A stretch of DNA of 64,000 nt, taken from positions 186,001 through 250,000 of the forward strand of contig CAYWWY010000003.1 in the NCBI GenBank assembly GCA_964462525.1. The letters run 5' to 3'. Shown one piece after another: positions 60,001-64,000 of this stretch. The notes under the pieces were generated by a model. That model saw nothing but the letters and a program-made list of their open reading frames with translations. It did not search any database and was not told the origin of the DNA. The stretch is from CAYWWY01 sp964462525. Its GTDB lineage: Bacteria; Thermotogota; Thermotogae; MWEM01. Positions within the stretch are counted from its first letter, which is position 1; every line of letters starts with the position of its first letter. The position numbers and the translations under genes are program-made.

Positions 60001-61598
60001 GCGTCCAAGAGAAAGTCGATATCCATCGTGGTTCTGTATGGGTGGGTCGGCGAATAGCAAAAGGCCCGAATGGTCTGGATGTAGTCAGGATTCTGCGGAT
60101 CAAACACGCGGATCTGATACCTGCCAGGGTCGGACGCCGGTATGAGCAATCGATGATTGCCCGAAGAATCAGTCTGGAAGGATTTCTCTTCAACCAGATG
60201 GCCATCCACCAAAAGCTGCATCATCATGATGCGAGCCATTGGTGCTTGGTCCACCAAAGGATGAATGGAAACATGAACGGGCCATAAGTCCCCTGGCGTG
60301 AGCCAGGTGATCGGCGTAGAAACGTGAATTTTCACATCCAGCGGGATGTATTCGAAGTATCGGGCTTCCATCACATCGCGTCCTGATGAATCAACCAACG
60401 TGACTTCCAGGCGATATTTCCCATGATCCTCTGTCGGAATGTGCAATGGCAACGAGAGTTGGGGAGCGCTCAGAACATGGGATTGAGACATGATCAACCA
60501 CTCGTCCCTTGGATCCCATTCTGGTGACAGAGCATAGAGTTTGTAGGAAACAATTCCTTGATCTACATGCTGCCCGTAATAATACCGGCCTTTGATTGTG
60601 AAGGAAGGAGCCTCGCCGATCCCGTAAAGGCTTTGAATTTCTGAGATTTCCAAGGTGAAAGGGGGTTTTTGGTAATCGGAAAGGTGAAAATATCGCGTAA
60701 AGGTCTGGTCTTCATACTGAATCAGGATTCGGTAATGACCTCGGATGTCTTCGGAAAAGGTTGCTCGCTCATAGGAAAACCCCCCGTACGCATCGAGGGA
60801 AATGGATTCGGCTTGTGTTTCGCGTCCTCTCGGATCCAAAATCGTCAAATCGATCGATCCGTCGGTCACAAAGGACCCAGATCCGGTTTCGAAGAGATAT
60901 CCGCGAATTTGGACAGGGTCTCCGGGACGGTACATAGGCCGATCTGTTACCAAGAGCAACTTGCGTTGTTCAAAATCTGTCGAAGGATCGAGGTAGATAT
61001 ACGCATTGCCCCGTGAAGAGGTGATTTGGAGAGATCCATCTTTGACATCGTTCAAAGGGAAGCGTGCGCTTCCTTGTGAAGAGAGGGTGCCGATGTGTGT
61101 GTAAAAATCGCTGTCGGTAAAGACCTGCGCCGATTCAACAAATTGCCCGGTCAAGATATCCCATAATCGCACCCATACTCCATCGTCGTGAACAAGGGCC
61201 ACGCCTGCCAATCCGGTCTTCTCCACCACCATATGGCTCCATTGATCCTCTTCTTGAACCGCAACCAGATATCGGCCGATGTCTTGAAACAAAGAATGGG
61301 GTAGATCGATTCGTTCCCAGCGGGTTCGAATCGGAACAGAAAAACGAGCTACGGTTTGCTCAGCCAGAGGGTAATGCGGATCGCCAACCCGATAAGACGG
61401 GATGGGACCTGCATCCTTGTTTAGCCGGTAAATTCCAACCGATACATCCTTTTGCCCAGAAGAATAGATGTAGAAATAGGGATTCTGTCCGGGATGGATC
61501 AGCTGAAAGGTGTCGACATAGACTGTCGCCCAACCCAAGAAAGAACCCGATAACACCCCAATACAAATGAATAAGCCGATTATCCACTTTCGAAGCAT
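57075..61598 (-). CDS. bacterial alpha-2-macroglobulin with thioester
   Basis: 1507 residues. A signal peptide (MLRKWIIGLFICIGVLSGSF) is not a lipobox. A series of MG-type beta domains follows (DRPMYRPGDPVQIRGYLF, YQPGDLARVKILSK, PVVTLNLIDQALLDLYG, WRVRALAIGADGFRGYG), then the thioester domain with YPYGCVEQVVSSFLPTIAAL: C940-V-E-Q943 can form the internal thioester that traps proteases. The helical barrel (RLYGYQKHTGDWGWW, TAYVLYALYHLAQ) and the final receptor-like domain complete it. It is thought to protect the periplasm against proteases. The DUF1175 gene upstream is its usual partner. Confidence 0.9.
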   Translation of the reverse strand: MLRKWIIGLFICIGVLSGSFLGWATVYVDTFQLIHPGQNPYFYIYSSGQKDVSVGIYRLNKDAGPIPSYRVGDPHYPLAEQTVARFSVPIRTRWERIDLPHSLFQDIGRYLVAVQEEDQWSHMVVEKTGLAGVALVHDDGVWVRLWDILTGQFVESAQVFTDSDFYTHIGTLSSQGSARFPLNDVKDGSLQITSSRGNAYIYLDPSTDFEQRKLLLVTDRPMYRPGDPVQIRGYLFETGSGSFVTDGSIDLTILDPRGRETQAESISLDAYGGFSYERATFSEDIRGHYRILIQYEDQTFTRYFHLSDYQKPPFTLEISEIQSLYGIGEAPSFTIKGRYYYGQHVDQGIVSYKLYALSPEWDPRDEWLIMSQSHVLSAPQLSLPLHIPTEDHGKYRLEVTLVDSSGRDVMEARYFEYIPLDVKIHVSTPITWLTPGDLWPVHVSIHPLVDQAPMARIMMMQLLVDGHLVEEKSFQTDSSGNHRLLIPASDPGRYQIRVFDPQNPDYIQTIRAFCYSPTHPYRTTMDIDFLLDAPIYQPGDLARVKILSKYSDLHALLIINAGTQIWSRSVFLEKGESAWILEIPSDIKANRIEVRCIAFHSGIRVDKTFSIPIHPMESEIELVITTPESSSPGATIPILIETRDHRDQTIPAVVTLNLIDQALLDLYGMDDWETLLDGLDELPHRYWIGFFNEYLYPFLQVGSLMNDSLYDAPETLAQTKAALDGVSIQTRSEFSDTAFWKDALWVEGQLLAEIPLPQDLTTWRVRALAIGADGFRGYGHSQFYTTLPVTVQPVFPKFMISGDRIQIGWNVGNYTGEDQIFDFIMEFEGQTVRANLPVSNGQTRMVWWMIEVPGFDQIQNTSFFARAQSGDWGDAMIHTVPIHPRSFSTRSGSSGVLGKEPVQIDLAIEAPTRLTLTLSSGLESELLSALEYLIQYPYGCVEQVVSSFLPTIAALSLVKDSALPLARMIQDRIPQITENGLARLYGYQKHTGDWGWWRDDKPDLFMTAYVLYALYHLAQAEYPINEDVVAKGLNALDEMIVSASTSAPHYGFALYVLKLFRPKTPVALFSSEQCEDTLFLALSLAKSGNRQSANELLHRLLNEGRFYEGAFRIPFQPSGYMISSLQLNALLLELICDLEYQGPERIGLVKHLFQNRQGDYWSSTKDTAFVAIALSQMPFFTEAMHANVSVFFPDGSTEQHHLDFEAEELFQREWTLSQKDAVQILLEGSEGLLWKWTTQEEHPLDGYEPNIPDVLHREVQRKHTFLAHQGAPSEAVSIERSLFIPIDSSIVPHMLMYHNPQRPGDWPNQEDGIESLISIQSFRIQQTPSGQRILWINGSNTGVPIHDSVQITGMDEHHLILSADPWGINSPHPMKICFTIAEETLHIGDIVRSHITVRIDQPMRYAALEERLPASWVEHDLYQSPSKSRSKFFWDQIYFGHYPDFVDIRYSKNTAFFTQISSGVSEYYNEYKIIAAGSFALPPLHLFEMYEETNAYQSSSLHFVVDP

Positions 61599-61644
61599 GC
61601 GTATTCCCCCCTTATGGATGGAGCCAGTCTGTACCCATCCGCTC

Positions 61645-62550
61645 TTAGTCATTTAGGATCTTAAAACGGTAAAAGCCTAAAAAATACGGGTTCTCTCGAG
61701 TAGGAAGCCATTCAAGAGGCGCGCCTTGAAAATAATCGTCCCATCTCCACAAACGCATCTCTCCTTCGGAATCGTCGGTCGGTCCCGTGTGGTACACAAG
61801 CCCATCTCCCGTAAAAATCATGACATGATAGGGAAAGAGGAGATCTTGAGGATGAAAGAAAAACATCAGATCTCCGGGTTTAATGCGATCGCTTACGTGC
61901 CGATCCACTTTTCTGCAATGGTACAACAATAGGTTGTGGGCGTTGGCAAAGGTCCCAAAGCCTGATTCTGTTCGGAAAATTTGGTCTCCCAATTCCGGAA
62001 TGTTTGGATAATGGAAGGCCTGAATGTCTCGGGGAAACAAGATGGGAATCTGCGTACGTTCTGCCCATGCTGCATCGTGTTGGCGTAAAGCCTCGCGATA
62101 GGCAAACCGCACCAAGCCACTGCAATCCCGATCCTTCCATAAAGGAGACATGTGCGCTTTTTGATGGGTAGCGATCCCAACAAACCATTGACGAAAAACT
62201 GCGCAGTCTTCTCCGTATAGCTCGGCAATATCCGGAAATCCATCCTGGTCATGATCGGTTGCTCCCAGGGACCATTCCGCAATCACAATTCGGTCGAAAA
62301 AACAAGGGATCCAAAAATAGGCCCGCATGGCAGGAGACAGGAGGTAAAAAACCCACCGATGATCCTGCTGGTTCACAAAAGCAATCCCTTCTGAACCAAC
62401 CAGAAGGGATTGTTTTGGCGCGATGATTTCCAACGAATCGCCCAATCTTTGTGGGCTCATACCGACATCCACTGCCGAGTGGAACAATCCGGAAACGGAC
62501 GCGTATATCATCATAAGCCCGATTGGGACGAGAAAAAAAAAGAACTTCAT
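61645..62550 (-). CDS. DUF1175 (YfaT-like) protein with NlpC/P60-type catalytic residues
   Basis: 301 residues. N-terminal hydrophobic segment (FFFLVPIGLMMIYASVSGLF) for export or anchoring. KDRDCSGLVRFAYREAL contains C143 in the DCSGLV pattern of NlpC/P60 peptidases and LLFPYHVMIFTGDG contains a matching histidine (H242), so a papain-like hydrolase fold is likely. TDHDQDGFPD at 99-108 is a calcium-loop-like motif. In E. coli yfaT lies next to the macroglobulin gene yfaS; the same pairing is seen here. It may process peptidoglycan or the macroglobulin. The ATG overlaps the stop of the small gene upstream. Confidence 0.82.
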   Translation of the reverse strand: MKFFFFLVPIGLMMIYASVSGLFHSAVDVGMSPQRLGDSLEIIAPKQSLLVGSEGIAFVNQQDHRWVFYLLSPAMRAYFWIPCFFDRIVIAEWSLGATDHDQDGFPDIAELYGEDCAVFRQWFVGIATHQKAHMSPLWKDRDCSGLVRFAYREALRQHDAAWAERTQIPILFPRDIQAFHYPNIPELGDQIFRTESGFGTFANAHNLLLYHCRKVDRHVSDRIKPGDLMFFFHPQDLLFPYHVMIFTGDGLVYHTGPTDDSEGEMRLWRWDDYFQGAPLEWLPTRENPYFLGFYRFKILND

Positions 62551-62768
62551 CCAAGTCCGTTAAAGTTCATTCCGGCAGCCATGTCTGAAATCATTCGCAC
62601 CATTCGTTCAGCCAATCCCGTTTGATTGTACATGTTCATGTCCAGGAGATTCTGGACTTGTTCGCGGCTCATTACTTGCTCTTCCTGAACAGCAATAGGA
62701 CGTTGTGCGGGAGTTGACTGAGGCATATGGATTGGGTGAATGCTTGGGCCTAACCCGTCAATTCTCAT
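62547..62768 (-). CDS. small protein of unknown function, first gene of the alpha-2-macroglobulin operon
   Basis: 73 residues, no family recognised. MRIDGLGPSIHPIHMPQ is followed by a Pro/Gln-rich stretch and an amphipathic, Met-rich helix (QNLLDMNMYNQTG, ERMVRMISDMAAGMN) and no signal peptide or Cys. The ATG at 62768 has an AAGGGG-type site upstream and lies just after a good promoter. Its stop codon overlaps the DUF1175 start (ATGA), which argues that it is real and translated. A cytoplasmic regulator or partner is possible; the function is unknown. Confidence 0.65.
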   Translation of the reverse strand: MRIDGLGPSIHPIHMPQSTPAQRPIAVQEEQVMSREQVQNLLDMNMYNQTGLAERMVRMISDMAAGMNFNGLG

Positions 62769-62804
62769 TTCATCACCCCTTTTCTGAGAAAGTCTGCCAA
62801 TGTG

Positions 62805-62833
62805 ATTATACACCATATTTATGGTAAAATCAA
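62805..62833 (-). promoter_or_regulatory. promoter of the small protein/DUF1175/alpha-2-macroglobulin operon
   Basis: Minus strand TTGATT, 17 bases, TATAAT, 36 bases before the ATG. The boxes are identical to those of the secG promoter. Confidence 0.8.
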
Positions 62834-62868
62834 ATCAAGGCAATATGACGTGTTTGGTGGTGGGATTC

Positions 62869-64000
62869 TTGCGGATTCATTGGATCGGGATCGGTGGCAT
62901 CGGAATGAGTGCGGCAGCGATGTTGTCCAAAGATTTGGGCAATGATATATCGGGGAGTGTTGACTGTATGAGTGATCGGGTTGACACCCTCCGAAAGTAC
63001 GGAATCCATGTGGAAGAAGGTCATCAAGCAAAGAATATCAAAAACCCCGATTTGGTAGTATATACCAATGCGGTGCATCCGAACAATCCGGAACTCACGG
63101 AAGTTCGAAGACGAGGGGTTCCATGCATGCGGCGGTTGGATTACCTTTCTCGATTGATCGGGCAATCCGGTCGCCTTGTGATCGGAATCAGCGGAACAGA
63201 TGGAAAAACGACCACCACGGCGATGCTGGCGCGCATATTGATTTACGAAGGGAAAGACCCATCCGTTCTTTTGGGAGGCGTGCACGAGGATCTTCCCTAT
63301 GGAAACTATCGGAAGGGCAATGGTCCCATTCTCATGGAAGTATGCGAAAGTGACGGAGAACTGGTTCTGATCAAGCCATGGATCGGTGCGGTCACGAATA
63401 TTCGAATGGATCATCTGGAACACTATCACCAACTATTCGAAGAGTATCATGATGCGATCGTATCCTTTCTATTCCATGCGCAACGCCGGGTTTGCTCGAA
63501 GGGGATTTTGGCTCACATTGAACCCCAATCGCGAAATTATGCGTATGATTCAGTGGATCGGGATATCGATTTGCGCATTCCGGGCAAGTATAATCTCATG
63601 AATGCTTCATGCGCTATGGTTTGCGCATCATTGCTCGATATACCTGAATCACGATCACGAATCCACCTCCATACCTATCAAAATGTGGATCGACGGTTCT
63701 CCGTGCGGTTCGAGTCCGATTCATTGTCGATTGTCGATGATTATGCGCATACGCCTGACGAAATAGAATCCGTTGTGGAAGCGTGCCGGGAAGCATATCC
63801 GGCGCGGTCGGTTATCCTTGCTTTTGAACCCCATCGCTACAGCCGGCTTGAACGCGAGGGGGTAAAATTTGAACACATGCTGGACCAACTTCCTACAGAT
63901 AAGAACTTGTTGCTCCCGATTTATTCGGCTTATGAACCCCAAAAGCCCCATCTTTACGAAAACTTCTGCAAACGGGTGACCCAGAAGAATGGGCGGTCTC
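62869..64000 (+). CDS. murC: UDP-N-acetylmuramate--L-alanine ligase, N-terminal part (cut by window edge)
   Basis: About 377 residues visible. Adds L-Ala to UDP-MurNAc in peptidoglycan synthesis. The N-terminal Rossmann motif IHWIGIGGIGMSAAAM, the ATP loop ISGTDGKTTTTAML, ITNIR-type TNIRMDHLEHY, and in the C-domain VDDYAHTPDEIESV and FEPHRYSRLERE are seen. GTDGKT replaces the more usual GTHGKT, as I remember it for Thermotoga MurC. I chose a TTG giving MRIHWIGIGG; an ATG 24 bases earlier is the alternative. The end lies outside the window. Confidence 0.93.
   Translation, partial: MRIHWIGIGGIGMSAAAMLSKDLGNDISGSVDCMSDRVDTLRKYGIHVEEGHQAKNIKNPDLVVYTNAVHPNNPELTEVRRRGVPCMRRLDYLSRLIGQSGRLVIGISGTDGKTTTTAMLARILIYEGKDPSVLLGGVHEDLPYGNYRKGNGPILMEVCESDGELVLIKPWIGAVTNIRMDHLEHYHQLFEEYHDAIVSFLFHAQRRVCSKGILAHIEPQSRNYAYDSVDRDIDLRIPGKYNLMNASCAMVCASLLDIPESRSRIHLHTYQNVDRRFSVRFESDSLSIVDDYAHTPDEIESVVEACREAYPARSVILAFEPHRYSRLEREGVKFEHMLDQLPTDKNLLLPIYSAYEPQKPHLYENFCKRVTQKNGRS

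Noticed and set aside
58995..60287. 430-codon open frame on the plus strand
   Set aside because: It lies antisense inside the well-supported alpha-2-macroglobulin gene, has no ribosome site or family similarity, and is a composition shadow.
63184..63230. GTDGKT in MurC instead of GTHGKT as an anomaly
   Set aside because: From memory the Thermotoga maritima MurC has the same GTDGKTTTT and DDYAHTPDEI, so this looks lineage-typical rather than aberrant.

Overview
The window looks like chromosomal DNA of a diderm, fermentative bacterium, most probably a member or close relative of the Thermotogota. This rests on several independent hints. The partial MurC at the right edge carries GTDGKTTTT and DDYAHTPDEI, the forms I remember from Thermotoga maritima MurC. 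The gene orders XRE-cupin regulator/speD/speE and carboxyltransferase/biotin carrier/cheW/glyA also recall T. maritima. Next to each other lie a long exported coiled-coil protein with a C-terminal membrane anchor and a predicted outer-membrane beta-barrel, reminiscent of the toga proteins Omp-alpha and Omp-beta. The assignment is inference and needs a marker-gene tree. No insertion sequence, integrase, phage gene, CRISPR array or rRNA gene was seen. Genes are tightly packed, often overlapping by 4 to 40 bases, with many TTG/GTG starts and strong GGAGG-type ribosome sites. Nearly every recognisable promoter has an exact TATAAT.

Layout. 1-2050 (minus): PLP enzyme, LsrG-like protein and a cut-off iron alcohol dehydrogenase. 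2219-9973 (plus): a two-component system driving a tripartite MacAB-like exporter with two different TolC-like proteins. 10065-16679 (plus): nitroreductase, histidine phosphatase, secreted GH13 amylase and GH38 alpha-mannosidase, closed by a bidirectional terminator. 16747-22731 (minus): beta-barrel, coiled-coil rod, tyrS, secG. 22832-23866 (plus): DUF362 ferredoxin-like protein. 23892-25756 (minus): spermidine genes speE, speD and their probable regulator, with a promoter that overlaps the divergent one for a SUMF1-domain protein. 25931-38998 (plus): a long housekeeping run (metallophosphoesterase, NifU-like, surE, def, fmt, Fe-S nuclease, dxr, GNAT, rplI, MBL hydrolase, rnr, two patatin-like genes, comB-like). 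39013-41109 (minus): exported purple-acid-phosphatase-like protein. 41233-45688 (plus): seven tRNA genes, a structured leader, infC-rpmI-rplT, tRNA-Pro(CGG), tex. 45742-56987 (minus): methylmalonyl-CoA module, cheW, glyA, dipeptide epimerase and a full peptide ABC transporter. 57075-62768 (minus): alpha-2-macroglobulin, DUF1175 and a small coupled protein. 62869-64000 (plus): start of murC.

How the genes fit together. Peptide uptake, dipeptide epimerase, glyA and the carboxyltransferase suggest amino-acid and peptide fermentation with a sodium-pump or propionate-type branch. The glycosidases add carbohydrate use. Much of the rest serves the cell envelope: exporter, beta-barrel and rod, alpha-2-macroglobulin pair, SecG, MurC and patatins. 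The most interesting spots are the probable ATC start and hairpin leader of infC, the repeat grammar of the rod protein beside the barrel, the overlapping divergent promoters with three TGTCAAT elements at 25751-25857, the degenerate patatin without an obvious start codon, and the translationally coupled small protein ahead of DUF1175/alpha-2-macroglobulin.
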